Assembly: GCA_958428365.1 (NCBI GenBank)
Contig: CAUAFT010000008.1
Location: 62,001 to 126,000 of the forward strand
Direction of reading: 5' to 3'
Length of the DNA: 64,000 nucleotides
Source: an uncultured Lachnospiraceae bacterium
GTDB taxonomy: Bacteria; Bacillota; Clostridia; Lachnospirales; Lachnospiraceae
In this document: in pieces, positions 32,836-42,225 of the stretch
Layout: each line of letters starts with the position of its first letter
How positions within the stretch are numbered: the first letter of the stretch is position 1
Position numbers and translations under genes: made by a program
The notes under the pieces: model-generated
Database searches by the model: none
Told to the model about the DNA's origin: nothing
What the model saw: only the letters and a program-made list of their open reading frames with translations

Positions 32836-33054
32836 TTATTTATCTCTCCAGATGATCCTGCCTTTTGTCAGATCGTATGGAGACATCTCGATGGTTACCT
32901 TATCCCCCGGTAAGATACGGATGAAATTCATACGCAGCTTTCCGCTGATATGGGCTAAGATCTGGTGACCATTTTCCAATTCCACCTGGAACATTGCGTT
33001 TGGTAATTTTTCCACAACGGTTCCTTCTACTTCGATTACATCTGCCTTTGACAT
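32836..33054 (-). CDS. infA: Translation initiation factor IF-1
   Basis: 72 residues with the single S1-like OB fold (VEGTVVEKLPNAMFQVELENGH, LRMNFIRILPGDKV, MSPYDLTKGRI). It binds the 30S A site during initiation. Located between the KOW-domain gene and rpmJ. Confidence 0.98.
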   Translation of the reverse strand: MSKADVIEVEGTVVEKLPNAMFQVELENGHQILAHISGKLRMNFIRILPGDKVTIEMSPYDLTKGRIIWRDK

Positions 33055-33069
33055 TTTCTTTTCCTCCTC

Positions 33070-33342
33070 TTATTTGAATCCTTCGATTCCTGCTGTCTTT
33101 TTCTGATATAGTTTGATGGCGCGTTTGACGGACTCGTTTGTCATTCCGTCTTCAATCACTCCGGTAATCTCTTTTGGAAGATTTTTGATGATCTGAATAT
33201 GTTTTTTTCTCTTCTTCTTTGCTCTGTCCAATGGCTTCGTGGTGCCATTGACCAGATAGACAAATTCTTCTTCCTCTTTTAATAGGAAGTAAATCTGATC
33301 TTTATCATGCCCTGCCTTTGACTTTGCAAAATAAATCTCCAT
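33070..33342 (-). CDS. KOW-domain RNA-binding protein (L14e/L6e/L27e-like)
   Basis: The 90-residue basic protein starts with a KOW-like beta segment (IYFAKSKAGHDKDQIYFLL) and has a Lys/Arg-rich centre (DRAKKKRKKHIQII). Genes of this type sit between map and infA in many Clostridia and are annotated as L14e/L6e/L27e-like. The exact ribosomal role is not established. Confidence 0.85.
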   Translation of the reverse strand: MEIYFAKSKAGHDKDQIYFLLKEEEEFVYLVNGTTKPLDRAKKKRKKHIQIIKNLPKEITGVIEDGMTNESVKRAIKLYQKKTAGIEGFK

Positions 33343-33354
33343 TGCTTCCTCCTC

Positions 33355-34128
33355 TTACATCGCGGATAATTCTTTTTCCGTAAGAGTCAGGATCTCCGGC
33401 TCACCATCGGTAATCAGTATGGTGTTCTCATAATGGGCTGACAATGAACCGTCCTGTGTGACTACGGTCCAGTCATCATCCAGCCATTCTACATCCAGAC
33501 GGCCCTCGTTGACCATCGGCTCGATCGCCAGGGTCATTCCACTGCGGAGTCTGATTCCTCTCCGCCTGGTTCTGAAATTCGGAATCTCCGGTTCCTCATG
33601 TAAGTTGGTTCCAATGCCATGTCCTACCAGATCTCTGACAACGCCGTAACCAAAGCTCTCTGCGTAGTCCCCGATGGCTCCGGAGATATCCACCAGATGG
33701 TTTCCGTCCTTTGCCTGTTTGACTCCCTCGAAAAAGCTCTGTCTCGTTCTCTCGATCAGAAGGGCTGCATTTTCTGAAATTGTTCCTATTCCGTGGGTTC
33801 TCGCCGCATCGGAATGATAGCCTTTATAGATCAATCCCATATCCAGGCTGACGATATCACCCTCCTGCAAAATCCTGTCTTTTCTTGGGATTCCGTGAAC
33901 CACCTCATCGTTGATGGAAACGCAGACGCTGGCGGGATATCCCTGATAGTCCTTAAAGGACGGGATACACCCGTAGCTTCGTATCATTTCCTCTCCGATT
34001 CTGTCCACCTCGTAAGTACTCATTCCGGCTCTAAGTTCTTCCTCTAAGTTCTGGTGAACCTTTGCCAGGATCTTTCCGGCAGCTCTCATAAGTTCAATTT
34101 CTCTTGCAGATTTAATGGTAACCGACAT
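33355..34128 (-). CDS. map: Methionine aminopeptidase type I
   Basis: The 257-residue protein has the complete set of dinuclear metal ligands: SLDMGL and HSDAARTHG aspartates, GHGIGTNLHEEP histidine, and the glutamates of AIEPMVNEG and HYENTILI. It removes the initiator methionine. It begins 3 bp after the adk stop. Confidence 0.98.
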   Translation of the reverse strand: MSVTIKSAREIELMRAAGKILAKVHQNLEEELRAGMSTYEVDRIGEEMIRSYGCIPSFKDYQGYPASVCVSINDEVVHGIPRKDRILQEGDIVSLDMGLIYKGYHSDAARTHGIGTISENAALLIERTRQSFFEGVKQAKDGNHLVDISGAIGDYAESFGYGVVRDLVGHGIGTNLHEEPEIPNFRTRRRGIRLRSGMTLAIEPMVNEGRLDVEWLDDDWTVVTQDGSLSAHYENTILITDGEPEILTLTEKELSAM

Positions 34129-34131
34129 ATT

Positions 34132-34776
34132 CTATGCTCCTAAAATCTCTACGATGGAAGCAAATCCTTCTTCCACGCTCTTGGTGCCGTCGATCTCTTT
34201 TAAGATTCCCTGCTTGTCATAGTACTCGATCAATGGCTGAGTCTGCTCATGGTATACGCCAAGACGTTTTAATACGGTCTCCGGCTGGTCGTCGGCACGG
34301 AACTGTAATTCGCCGCCGCAGTTGTCGCAGATCCCCTCCTGCTTTGGTGGGATGTTTACGATATGGAATGGTGTGCCGCATTTTACGCATACGCGTCTTC
34401 CGCCCATTCTCTCTACGATCTTCTCGTCTGCGATCTCGATATCCAATGCGTAATCCATCTTCTCGCCGATCTTCTCCAGCGCTGCTGTCAACGCCTCAGC
34501 CTGTGGGATGGTTCTTGGGAAACCATCTAATACGAATCCGTTCTTGCAGTCGTCCTGCTGGATTCTGTCCATAACCAGGTCGCAGGTCAGCTCATCCGGT
34601 ACTAATAAGCCCTGATCCATGTACTCTTTTGCTTTCTTACCCAGGTCTGTGCCCTCTTTGATGTTGGCACGGAAGATATCTCCTGTGGAAATATGAGGGA
34701 TATTGTACTTCTCTGAAATCTTCTTTGCATGAGTTCCTTTTCCTGCTCCCGGAGCACCTAACATAATAATTTTCAT
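34132..34776 (-). CDS. adk: Adenylate kinase
   Basis: Start at MKIIMLGAPGAGKG, with GGAGG upstream. The 214 residues include the P-loop GAPGAGKGT, the NMP-binding helix, DGFPRTIPQAEAL, and a zinc-type LID with CVKC and CDNC cysteines, as in Gram-positive adenylate kinases. It interconverts 2 ADP with ATP and AMP. Confidence 0.98.
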   Translation of the reverse strand: MKIIMLGAPGAGKGTHAKKISEKYNIPHISTGDIFRANIKEGTDLGKKAKEYMDQGLLVPDELTCDLVMDRIQQDDCKNGFVLDGFPRTIPQAEALTAALEKIGEKMDYALDIEIADEKIVERMGGRRVCVKCGTPFHIVNIPPKQEGICDNCGGELQFRADDQPETVLKRLGVYHEQTQPLIEYYDKQGILKEIDGTKSVEEGFASIVEILGA

Positions 34777-34843
34777 ATGAAAAACCTCCTTTATAAACAC
34801 CTTTGGAGATACGGCTTCGCCTGTATCTCCCTGGTCCACATTA

Positions 34844-36160
34844 TTAGTCATTTAAAAAGCCCTTATAGTTACGAACCCTCATCTGGGATTCGATCTGTTT
34901 TAAAGTCTCGATCACAACACCTACGATGATGATGATAGAAGTACCTCCAAAACTTACGTTAGCGCCAAAGACTCCGTTAAAGAAGATCGGAACCAATGCC
35001 ACGATCGTAAGACCTACCGCACCGATAAAGATGATATGATTGAGGATCGCTGTCAGATAATCGCTGGTCGGTTTTCCCGGACGGATTCCCGGAATAAAGC
35101 CGCCTGCTTTTTTCATATTGTTAGCAATTTCCAACGGATTAAAGGTAATCGACGTATAGAAATATGCAAACAAGATCAGCAATATTACATAAACCACCAT
35201 ACCTATGGTATAGATCGGTTCATCCGGATTACACCAGTTGGACTGGGACAATCCCTTTAAGATCTTGCTTCCCACGCCTGTTCCGTTGCCTTTTCCCAAA
35301 ATTGTCGCAATGACCACCGGGAACTGCATCAGGGACTGCGCGAAGATGACAGGGATAACTCCCGCGGTGTTGACTTTCATCGGAATGAAGGTCGCCTGAC
35401 CGCCCACCTGTTTTCTTCCCTGGATCTTCTTGGAATACTGTACCGGAATTTTACGCACCGCATCCTGAAGGATCACGACAAAGACCACCATGGCAATGAT
35501 GATTGCCGCAATAATTACGGCTGCCAGCACACCCTTCGCAATATTCTTTCCTGAGATGAACTGATCGAACAGCGTCTTTAAATCTGCCGGAATACGGGAG
35601 ATAATGTTGATGGTCAATACGATGGAAATACCATTTCCAACGCCCCGCTCCGTAATTCTCTCGCCGATCCACATCAGGATCGTGGAACCTGCTGTCAGGG
35701 TCGTGATCACTAAGATCACATTCAATGGATTAAACGCATCCAGATAACCGCTTCTTCCGAATCCGATCGCCATAGCCGTGGATTCCACCAATGCCAGTAC
35801 GACGGTCAGGTAACGAGTAATCTTCGTAATCTTCTTTCTTCCCTCTTCTCCATCCTTCTGCATCTCCTCCAGTTTTGGAATGGCGATGGTCAGAAGCTGA
35901 ATGATGATGGAAGATGTGATGTATGGTGTGATATTTAATGCAAACACAGACATCTGATAGAAAGAACCACCTGTGATCGCATCAAGGAAGCTGAATGCAT
36001 CACTTCCCTGATTTGCAAACCAGTTCGCAAATACCTCACTGTTCACGCTGGGAATCGGTAACTGTGAACCGATCCTTATGACAATGAGCATCAGAAACGT
36101 ATATCCGATACGTTTCCGAATGTCTTCTATTTTAAAAGCATTGCGAAGAGTTTCTAACAT
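34844..36160 (-). CDS. secY: Preprotein translocase subunit SecY
   Basis: The 438-residue protein has ten hydrophobic helices and the SecY signatures (GSQLPIPSVN, SFYQMSVFALNITPYI, MWIGERITERGVGNGIS). It forms the membrane channel through which the pilus and surface proteins of this window would be exported. Its ATG overlaps the rplO stop by one base. Confidence 0.98.
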   Translation of the reverse strand: MLETLRNAFKIEDIRKRIGYTFLMLIVIRIGSQLPIPSVNSEVFANWFANQGSDAFSFLDAITGGSFYQMSVFALNITPYITSSIIIQLLTIAIPKLEEMQKDGEEGRKKITKITRYLTVVLALVESTAMAIGFGRSGYLDAFNPLNVILVITTLTAGSTILMWIGERITERGVGNGISIVLTINIISRIPADLKTLFDQFISGKNIAKGVLAAVIIAAIIIAMVVFVVILQDAVRKIPVQYSKKIQGRKQVGGQATFIPMKVNTAGVIPVIFAQSLMQFPVVIATILGKGNGTGVGSKILKGLSQSNWCNPDEPIYTIGMVVYVILLILFAYFYTSITFNPLEIANNMKKAGGFIPGIRPGKPTSDYLTAILNHIIFIGAVGLTIVALVPIFFNGVFGANVSFGGTSIIIIVGVVIETLKQIESQMRVRNYKGFLND

Positions 36161-36600
36161 TAGATCACCTCTGCTTTTCCACCAAGAGCCTCAATCTTTT
36201 CTTTTGCGCTTGCGCTGAATGCATTTGCCTGAACTGTAAGCTTCTTAGTAAACTCACCGTCTCCAAGAATTTTTACTCCATCTCTTGGATTCTTAACGAT
36301 TCCTGCCTCGATTAAAGTATCTACAGAAACAACTGCATCATTGTCGAAGACTTCCAATGCAGAGAGGTTGATTCCAACGATTTCTTTGCTGTTTCTATTC
36401 TTGAATCCTCTCTTCGGTAATCTTCTGTATAATGGCATCTGACCACCTTCAAAACCTGGTCTTGGAGCTCCGGAACGAGCTTTCTGTCCTTTGTGACCTT
36501 TTCCGGCTGTCTTACCATTTCCTGAACCGTGTCCACGTCCTCTTCTGAAATTATCACTCTGCTTGGAACCTGCTGCAGGTGTTAAGTTTGATAAGTCCAT
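36160..36600 (-). CDS. rplO: Ribosomal protein L15
   Basis: 146 residues with the glycine/basic N-terminus (RRGRGHGSGNGKTAGKGHKG) and the EAGIVKNPRDGVKILGDG C-terminal domain. It is a late-assembling 50S protein that overlaps secY by one base. Confidence 0.98.
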   Translation of the reverse strand: MDLSNLTPAAGSKQSDNFRRGRGHGSGNGKTAGKGHKGQKARSGAPRPGFEGGQMPLYRRLPKRGFKNRNSKEIVGINLSALEVFDNDAVVSVDTLIEAGIVKNPRDGVKILGDGEFTKKLTVQANAFSASAKEKIEALGGKAEVI

Positions 36601-36623
36601 TCTGACACCTCCTATCTGTTTGT

Positions 36624-36806
36624 CTAGATTTCTTCTACTTTGACTAAATGTCTAACGTTCTGAATCATACCCTGGGTTGCCTTGTTGTTCGGAAATTCTT
36701 TGGACTGTCCGATTTTGTGAAGTCCCAGAGCTTCTACCGTCTTTTTATTTTTCGGCACGGCGCCGATAGTTGATTTCACTAATGTGATTTTTAATTTATC
36801 TGCCAT
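36624..36806 (-). CDS. rpmD: Ribosomal protein L30
   Basis: 60 residues with the L30 pattern LKITLVKSTIGAVPKNKKTVEALGL and the VRHLVKVEEI end. It lies between rpsE and rplO. Confidence 0.97.
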   Translation of the reverse strand: MADKLKITLVKSTIGAVPKNKKTVEALGLHKIGQSKEFPNNKATQGMIQNVRHLVKVEEI

Positions 36807-36822
36807 TTTTTATTCCCTCCTA

Positions 36823-37332
36823 TTAACCGAGAATCTCTTCTACAGATTTTCCACGAAGTCTTGCAACTTCTTCCGGGGATTTCAACTGACTCAAAGCATT
36901 GATGGTAGCTAATACTACGTTCTGCTTATTGTTTGATCCTAATGACTTTGTACGGATGTTCTTGATGCCTGCAAGCTCACATACGGAACGGGCAGGACCA
37001 CCAGCGATAACTCCGGTACCTTCCGGAGCCTTCTTCAATAATACAGAAGCGCCTGTATGTTTTCCGGAAATATCATGTGTAATACTGCTATTCTCATCTA
37101 ATTTAACAGTGATCAGTTTCTTCATTGCGTCTTCTTTTCCTTTGCGGATTGCTTCAGGAATTTCAGATGCCTTGCCTAAACCGGCACCTACATGTCCATT
37201 GCCGTCGCCGACAACAACCAAAGCTGTAAAACGGAAGTTACGTCCACCTTTAACAACTTTTGTTACACGTTTAATTGATACCACTTTTTCTGTTAATTCA
37301 AATTGACTAGCATCAATGATCTCACGTTTCAT
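36823..37332 (-). CDS. rpsE: Ribosomal protein S5
   Basis: 169 residues with the double-stranded RNA-binding N-domain (VVKGGRNFRFTALVVVGDGN) and the C-domain (GTGVIAGGPARSVCELAGI). It contributes to decoding fidelity and mRNA helicase activity at the 30S entry. Confidence 0.98.
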   Translation of the reverse strand: MKREIIDASQFELTEKVVSIKRVTKVVKGGRNFRFTALVVVGDGNGHVGAGLGKASEIPEAIRKGKEDAMKKLITVKLDENSSITHDISGKHTGASVLLKKAPEGTGVIAGGPARSVCELAGIKNIRTKSLGSNNKQNVVLATINALSQLKSPEEVARLRGKSVEEILG

Positions 37333-37346
37333 GTATTGTATCCTCC

Positions 37347-37715
37347 TTAAAATTTCAATCCAGCTTCTCTAGCTGCATCTGCTAAAGCCTGAACTTTTCC
37401 TGCATAGATAAAGCCGCCTCTATCGAAGACAACCGTGTCAATACCCTTATCCAATGCTTTCTTTGCAACGACAGTTCCAAGATATGTTGCTGCATCAACG
37501 TTATTAGTCTTTTCTAATTCAGCTTTTACGTCTTTGTCAAGAGTGGAAGCTGCAACAAGAGTATTTCCAACTGTATCGTCAATAATTTGAGCATACATAT
37601 GATTATTGCTTCTGAATACAGCTAAACGAGGTCTCTGCGCTGTACCGGAAATGTGATTACGCATTCTTCTGTGTTTTTTTGCACGAACTAATGCTCTGCT
37701 TTTTTTATTAACCAT
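37347..37715 (-). CDS. rplR: Ribosomal protein L18
   Basis: 122 residues with the basic N-terminus (ALVRAKKHRRMRNHISGT), RPRLAVFRSNNHMYAQIIDD, and VVFDRGGFIYAGKVQALADA. It binds 5S rRNA. Confidence 0.98.
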   Translation of the reverse strand: MVNKKSRALVRAKKHRRMRNHISGTAQRPRLAVFRSNNHMYAQIIDDTVGNTLVAASTLDKDVKAELEKTNNVDAATYLGTVVAKKALDKGIDTVVFDRGGFIYAGKVQALADAAREAGLKF

Positions 37716-37733
37716 TTCTCGTCACTCCTTTAA

Positions 37734-38273
37734 TTATTTCTTACCAGTCTTACCAACTTTACGTCTAATAACTTCATCAGCATATTTGATACCTTTTCCT
37801 TTGTAAGGTTCAGGTCTTCTCTTGTCTCTGATTTCCGCTGCGTACTGGCCAACTTTTTCTTTATCAATACCTGAGACGGTGATCTTGTTCCCGTCTACTT
37901 TGGACTCTAAACCTTCCGGATCTTCCATTTCTACCGGATGGGAATATCCTAAATGCAATGTCAATACTTTTCCTGATTTCTGCGCTCTGTAACCAACACC
38001 ATTTACTTCCAGTTCCTTTGTGTAACCTTCTGTTACACCGATGACCATGTTGTTGATTAAGGTTCTTGTCAAACCATGTAAAGATTTCATTTTCTTTAAA
38101 TCATTTGGTCTGGTAACGATGACTTCGTCGCCTTCCTTTTTGATTTCCATTTCTGCCGGGAGTGTTCTCTCAAGAGTTCCCTTTGGACCTTTTACAGTCA
38201 CATGATTATTTTCTGCAATATCAACAGTAACGCCTGCCGGTACCGCGATTGGCATTCTTCCTATACGTGACAT
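37734..38273 (-). CDS. rplF: Ribosomal protein L6
   Basis: 179 residues with two related L6 domains and the C-terminal signature RDKRRPEPYKGKGIKYADE. It binds 23S rRNA near the sarcin-ricin loop. Confidence 0.98.
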   Translation of the reverse strand: MSRIGRMPIAVPAGVTVDIAENNHVTVKGPKGTLERTLPAEMEIKKEGDEVIVTRPNDLKKMKSLHGLTRTLINNMVIGVTEGYTKELEVNGVGYRAQKSGKVLTLHLGYSHPVEMEDPEGLESKVDGNKITVSGIDKEKVGQYAAEIRDKRRPEPYKGKGIKYADEVIRRKVGKTGKK

Positions 38274-38314
38274 GCCCGTACCTCCTAAATTTTATATGAA
38301 TCTATTGTTTTCAA

Positions 38315-38716
38315 CTACCATACGAAGGCTAATACTTCGCCGCCAACCTGTTTTGCTCTGGCTTCTTTGTCTGTGATCACACCCTGGTTTGTGGAAAGGA
38401 TTGCGATTCCAAGTCCGCCAAGTACTCTTGGGATATCATCCTTGCCGGCGTATACACGAAGACCCGGTTTGGAGATTCTCTTAAGACCTGTGATGATTTT
38501 CTCGTTTTTATCCGCACCATACTTTAATGTCATATGGATGTTTTTGAATGCTCCGTCATCTACTAACTCATAGGAAGCAAGGTATCCTTCGTTTACGAGG
38601 ATCTCTGCGATCGCTAATTTGATCTTGGAAGATGGAACATCAACTGTATCATGTTTAGCAGTATTTGCGTTACGGATTCTTGTAAGCATATCTGCGATTG
38701 GATCACTCATTGTCAT
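38315..38716 (-). CDS. rpsH: Ribosomal protein S8
   Basis: 133 residues; MTMSDPIADMLTRIRNAN start, with GGAGG spacing favouring the first ATG, and the C-terminal LSTNQGVITDKEARAKQVGGE. In E. coli S8 represses the spc operon; whether it does so here is unknown. Confidence 0.98.
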   Translation of the reverse strand: MTMSDPIADMLTRIRNANTAKHDTVDVPSSKIKLAIAEILVNEGYLASYELVDDGAFKNIHMTLKYGADKNEKIITGLKRISKPGLRVYAGKDDIPRVLGGLGIAILSTNQGVITDKEARAKQVGGEVLAFVW

Positions 38717-38749
38717 GATTATGTTTCCTCCTTAAAAATTGTCGCCTGC

Positions 38750-38935
38750 CTACCAGGACGCTTTCTTAACTCCTGGGATCTGTCCTTTGTATGCCAGTTC
38801 ACGGAAACATACTCTACAGATACCATATTTTCTTAAATATGCATGTGGACGACCACAGATTCTGCAACGGTTGTATTCTCTGGTAGAGAATTTCTGTTTG
38901 CGCTGCTGTTTGATTTTCATTGATTTTTTAGCCAT
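38750..38935 (-). CDS. rpsN: Ribosomal protein S14, zinc type
   Basis: 61 residues with the two zinc-binding pairs CRIC and CRVC (RCRICGRPHAYLRKYGICRVC). The short, cysteine-containing form is usual for Firmicutes. Confidence 0.97.
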   Translation of the reverse strand: MAKKSMKIKQQRKQKFSTREYNRCRICGRPHAYLRKYGICRVCFRELAYKGQIPGVKKASW

Positions 38936-38952
38936 TAAAATTCCCTCCTGTA

Positions 38953-39492
38953 TTATTTTGCAAATGGCATATTGAACTGTGTCAATAACTCACGGGCTTC
39001 CTCATCCGTCTTTGCTGTTGTAACAAAGATGATGTCCATACCTCTTACTTTGTCCACTTTGTCGTACTCGATCTCAGGGAAAATTAACTGCTCTTTGATA
39101 CCCAGTGCATAGTTACCTCTTCCGTCAAATGCGTTTGGATTCACTCCTCTGAAGTCACGCACACGAGGTAATGCAAGGTTGATGAGACGATCTACGAACT
39201 CATACATTTTCTCGCCGCGTAAGGTAACCTTACATCCGATCGGCATTCCCTCTCTCAACTTGAAGTTCGCGATAGAGTTCTTAGCCTTTGTGGTGACCGG
39301 CTTCTGACCTGTGATGATCTCAAGGTCTTTCATAGCTGCGTCTAAGATCTTTGCATTTTCTTTTGCTTCACCAACGCCCATGTTTACAACTACTTTGTCG
39401 AGCTTTGGTACTTCCATAATATTTTTATATCCAAATTTTTTGATCATAGCGTCTACGATCTCATTCTGATATGTCTCTCTTAATCTACTCAA
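38953..39492 (-). CDS. rplE: Ribosomal protein L5
   Basis: 179 residues with VPKLDKVVVNMGVGEAKENA, TKAKNSIANFKLREGMPIG, and the GMDIIFVTTAKTDEEARELL end. It binds 5S rRNA with L18. Confidence 0.98.
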   Translation of the reverse strand: MSRLRETYQNEIVDAMIKKFGYKNIMEVPKLDKVVVNMGVGEAKENAKILDAAMKDLEIITGQKPVTTKAKNSIANFKLREGMPIGCKVTLRGEKMYEFVDRLINLALPRVRDFRGVNPNAFDGRGNYALGIKEQLIFPEIEYDKVDKVRGMDIIFVTTAKTDEEARELLTQFNMPFAK

Positions 39493-39515
39493 GATTCTGG
39501 ACCTCCTTCCTTCTA

Positions 39516-39827
39516 TTAGTCGATTACGTCGCCTGTTGATTTTGCAAAACGTACTTTCTTATCTCCGTCCATCTTAAAGCCTACTCTGGTCGCTTTTCCC
39601 TTGTGAACGTACATTACGTTTGATGCATCAATTGGTCCTTCTTGATGAACGATACCGCCCTGCTGGTTTGCCATACTTGGTTTTGTATGCTTTGTTACCA
39701 TGTTGACGCCTTCTACTAAGAGGGTATTGTTCTTTCTGTTAACAGCAATTACTTTGCCTTCTTTGTCTTTATCTTTTCCGGCGATGACTTTGACAGTATC
39801 ACCTTTTTTAATTTTCATTGTTGCCAT
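39516..39827 (-). CDS. rplX: Ribosomal protein L24
   Basis: Start at MATMKIKKGDTVKV (ATG after GGAGGT; a TTG one codon earlier is less likely). 103 residues with the KOW motif (GDTVKVIAGKDKDKEGKVIA). An assembly initiator of the 50S subunit. Confidence 0.97.
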   Translation of the reverse strand: MATMKIKKGDTVKVIAGKDKDKEGKVIAVNRKNNTLLVEGVNMVTKHTKPSMANQQGGIVHQEGPIDASNVMYVHKGKATRVGFKMDGDKKVRFAKSTGDVID

Positions 39828-39839
39828 CAAAAGTACCTC

Positions 39840-40208
39840 CTACAATACTTCCGGAGCTAAAGAAACGATTTTCATGAACTGTTTCTCACGAAGCTCTCTT
39901 GCCACTGGTCCAAAAATACGGGTTCCTCTTGGAGTTTTATCATCCTTGATGATTACAGCAGCATTCTCATCGAATTTGATATAAGAACCGTCTTTACGAC
40001 GAGCACCTTTTACTGTACGAACAACTACTGCCTTTACAACGTCACCTTTTTTTACAACGCCGCCTGGTGTTGCATCTTTGACCGTAGCAGTAATGATGTC
40101 ACCAATCTGTGCATATCTTCTGGTAGAACCGCCCATAACACGGATGCAGAGTAATTCTTTTGCTCCGGTATTATCAGCGACTTTCAGTCTACTTTCCTGT
40201 TGAATCAT
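39840..40208 (-). CDS. rplN: Ribosomal protein L14
   Basis: 122 residues, MIQQESRLKVADNTGAKELL start and the KDDKTPRGTRIFGPVARELR signature. Highly conserved 50S interface protein. Confidence 0.98.
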   Translation of the reverse strand: MIQQESRLKVADNTGAKELLCIRVMGGSTRRYAQIGDIITATVKDATPGGVVKKGDVVKAVVVRTVKGARRKDGSYIKFDENAAVIIKDDKTPRGTRIFGPVARELREKQFMKIVSLAPEVL

Positions 40209-40226
40209 AGTGCAGCCTCCTTCTAA

Positions 40227-40484
40227 CTATTTCGCTCTTTCCATGATCTCCACAAGTCTCCATCTCTTGTCTTTAGATAAAGGTCTTGTTTCCATTACTT
40301 TAACGGTGTCACCGATCTGACATTCGTTGTTCTCATCATGAGCTTTTAATTTATAAGTTTTTTTCACGATCTTGTTGTAAAGCGGATGTTTTACGTTGTC
40401 TCTTACAGCTACAACGATTGTCTTATCCATCTTGTCAGATACAACAATACCTGTACGCGTTTTTCTAAGATTTCTTTCTTCCAC
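40227..40484 (-). CDS. rpsQ: Ribosomal protein S17
   Basis: Start chosen at the GTG of (M)EERNLRKTRTGIVVSD because AAGGAG lies just upstream and it gives the usual 85 residues; a GTG six codons earlier overlaps that site. Contains the DKTIVVAVRDNVKHPLYNK OB-fold core. Confidence 0.95.
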   Translation of the reverse strand: MEERNLRKTRTGIVVSDKMDKTIVVAVRDNVKHPLYNKIVKKTYKLKAHDENNECQIGDTVKVMETRPLSKDKRWRLVEIMERAK

Positions 40485-40509
40485 GATTTCTTCTCCTTTC
40501 ACGGATTAT

Positions 40510-40716
40510 TTAAGCTTCTTTTGCTTTCTGTGAGATAATCGTCTGGATTCTTGCAATGTTCTTGCGAACCTCTTTGATTCTGCTTGTATTATCCAACTGA
40601 TTTGTAGCATTCTGGAATCTTAAATTGAAAAGTTCTTTCTTTGCTTCAACTAACTGCTCATTTAACTGCTCAGCTGTCTGAGACTTTAATTCTTCTAAAT
40701 ATTTACTCGTTTTCAT
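40510..40716 (-). CDS. rpmC: Ribosomal protein L29
   Basis: 68 residues forming two helices (MKTSKYLEELKSQTAEQL, EAKKELFNLRFQNATNQL). It overlaps the rplP stop by one base. It sits at the peptide exit, where SRP and trigger factor dock. Confidence 0.97.
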   Translation of the reverse strand: MKTSKYLEELKSQTAEQLNEQLVEAKKELFNLRFQNATNQLDNTSRIKEVRKNIARIQTIISQKAKEA

Positions 40717-41144
40717 TATGATTCACCGCCTTCTAAATCTTCACGTGAAACTACTTTACATTTGCAAGGTAATTTATGTGTGGCAAGACGTAATGCTTCA
40801 CGGGCTGTTTCTTCCGGAACTCCGGCAATTTCAAACATTACACGACCTGGTTTTACGACTGCTACCCAGTATTCCAAAGCACCCTTTCCTTTACCCATAC
40901 GAGTTTCAAGAGGTTTGTGTGTTACCGGTTTATCAGGGAAAATCTTGATCCATACCTTACCACCACGTTTTACATGACGGGTCATGGCAACACGGGCTGC
41001 CTCGATCTGGTTAGATCTGATCCAACATGGCTCCATAGCAACGATACCATATTCACCGTAAGTGATCTTGTTACCTCTGCTTGCTTTTCCTCTCATGGAA
41101 CCACGGAACTGTTTACGATGTTTTACTCTCTTTGGCATTAACAT
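40716..41144 (-). CDS. rplP: Ribosomal protein L16
   Basis: 142 residues, MLMPKRVKHRKQFRG start (GGAGG eight bases before the first ATG), with MTRHVKRGGKVWIKIFPDKP and GKGKGALEYWVAVVKPGRVM. The start overlaps the rpsC stop (TAATG). Confidence 0.98.
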   Translation of the reverse strand: MLMPKRVKHRKQFRGSMRGKASRGNKITYGEYGIVAMEPCWIRSNQIEAARVAMTRHVKRGGKVWIKIFPDKPVTHKPLETRMGKGKGALEYWVAVVKPGRVMFEIAGVPEETAREALRLATHKLPCKCKVVSREDLEGGES

Positions 41145-41800
41145 TACTTAGTTCCTCCTTCCTTACCTTCTTTTGTCGGAAGTACTTCGCCTTTGTAAAT
41201 CCATACTTTGACACCAACTTTACCGTAAGTGGTATCTGCCTCAGCGAATCCATAATCGATATCTGCTCTTAAAGTCTGAAGCGGAATTGTTCCCTCAGAA
41301 TAGAACTCTGTACGAGCCATATCAGCACCGCCGAGACGTCCTGAGCAGGAAGTCTTAATTCCCAAAGCGCCTGCCTTCATGGTTCTGCCCATGCAGGATT
41401 TCATTGCACGACGGAAGGAAACACGGTTCTCCAACTGTAATGCGATGTTCTCTGCTACTAACTGAGCATCTTTGTCAGGTCTCTTTACTTCTTTGATGTC
41501 TACTAATAATTTTTTATCTGTGAATTTCTGTAATTCGCCTTTTACTCTCTCGATCTCAGAGCCGCCTTTTCCGATAACGACACCTGGTTTTGCTGTATAT
41601 ACGATTACTTTTACGCGGTCGGAAGCTCTCTCGATCTCGATCTTGGAGATTCCTGCTGCGTATAATTTTTTCTTAAGATATGTTCTGATCTTGTAATCTT
41701 CTACTAACAGATCAGCAAAGTCTGCTTCCGCATACCATTTTGAGTCCCAGTCTTTGATTACTCCGACTCTTAAGCCATGAGGATTCACTTTCTGTCCCAT
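41144..41800 (-). CDS. rpsC: Ribosomal protein S3
   Basis: 218 residues with the KH domain (RVKVIVYTAKPGVVIGKGGS) and the C-terminal domain (GRLGGADMARTEFYSEG). Lines the mRNA entry site of the 30S subunit. Confidence 0.98.
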   Translation of the reverse strand: MGQKVNPHGLRVGVIKDWDSKWYAEADFADLLVEDYKIRTYLKKKLYAAGISKIEIERASDRVKVIVYTAKPGVVIGKGGSEIERVKGELQKFTDKKLLVDIKEVKRPDKDAQLVAENIALQLENRVSFRRAMKSCMGRTMKAGALGIKTSCSGRLGGADMARTEFYSEGTIPLQTLRADIDYGFAEADTTYGKVGVKVWIYKGEVLPTKEGKEGGTK

Positions 41801-41811
41801 GTTTGCCCTCC

Positions 41812-42198
41812 TTATCTTTCATCCAGCACGATTGTGATGTGACTCATTCTCTTCTCGATTCTATAAGCCCTGCCCTGTGCTCTTGGTCTGATTCTCTTCA
41901 TTGTCGGTCCTTTGTTTGCGTAACACTCTGCAATGTAAAGGTTCTCTGCGCTCATTCCGTTATTGTTCTCCGCATTTGCGATGGCGGATTTTAATAACTT
42001 CTCGATTACGCTGGAAGCGTATCTTGGGTTATACATTAAAATACCAAGTGCTGTCTGTACGTCTTTGCCACGGATGGCATCCAATACGAAGCATGCTTTC
42101 TGAACAGAAATTCTTGCATAGGATAACTTTGCAGAAGGTCTGGTATCTTTTACTGCATTTCTTTCTCTTTTGATTTGGGATCTATGTCCTTTTGCCAT
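41812..42198 (-). CDS. rplV: Ribosomal protein L22
   Basis: 128 residues with KLSYARISVQKACFVLDAIR and the long hairpin GPTMKRIRPRAQGRAYRIEK that lines the exit tunnel (macrolide site region). Confidence 0.98.
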   Translation of the reverse strand: MAKGHRSQIKRERNAVKDTRPSAKLSYARISVQKACFVLDAIRGKDVQTALGILMYNPRYASSVIEKLLKSAIANAENNNGMSAENLYIAECYANKGPTMKRIRPRAQGRAYRIEKRMSHITIVLDER

Positions 42199-42225
42199 GA
42201 ATGAAACCTCCTTTCAAATCTATCA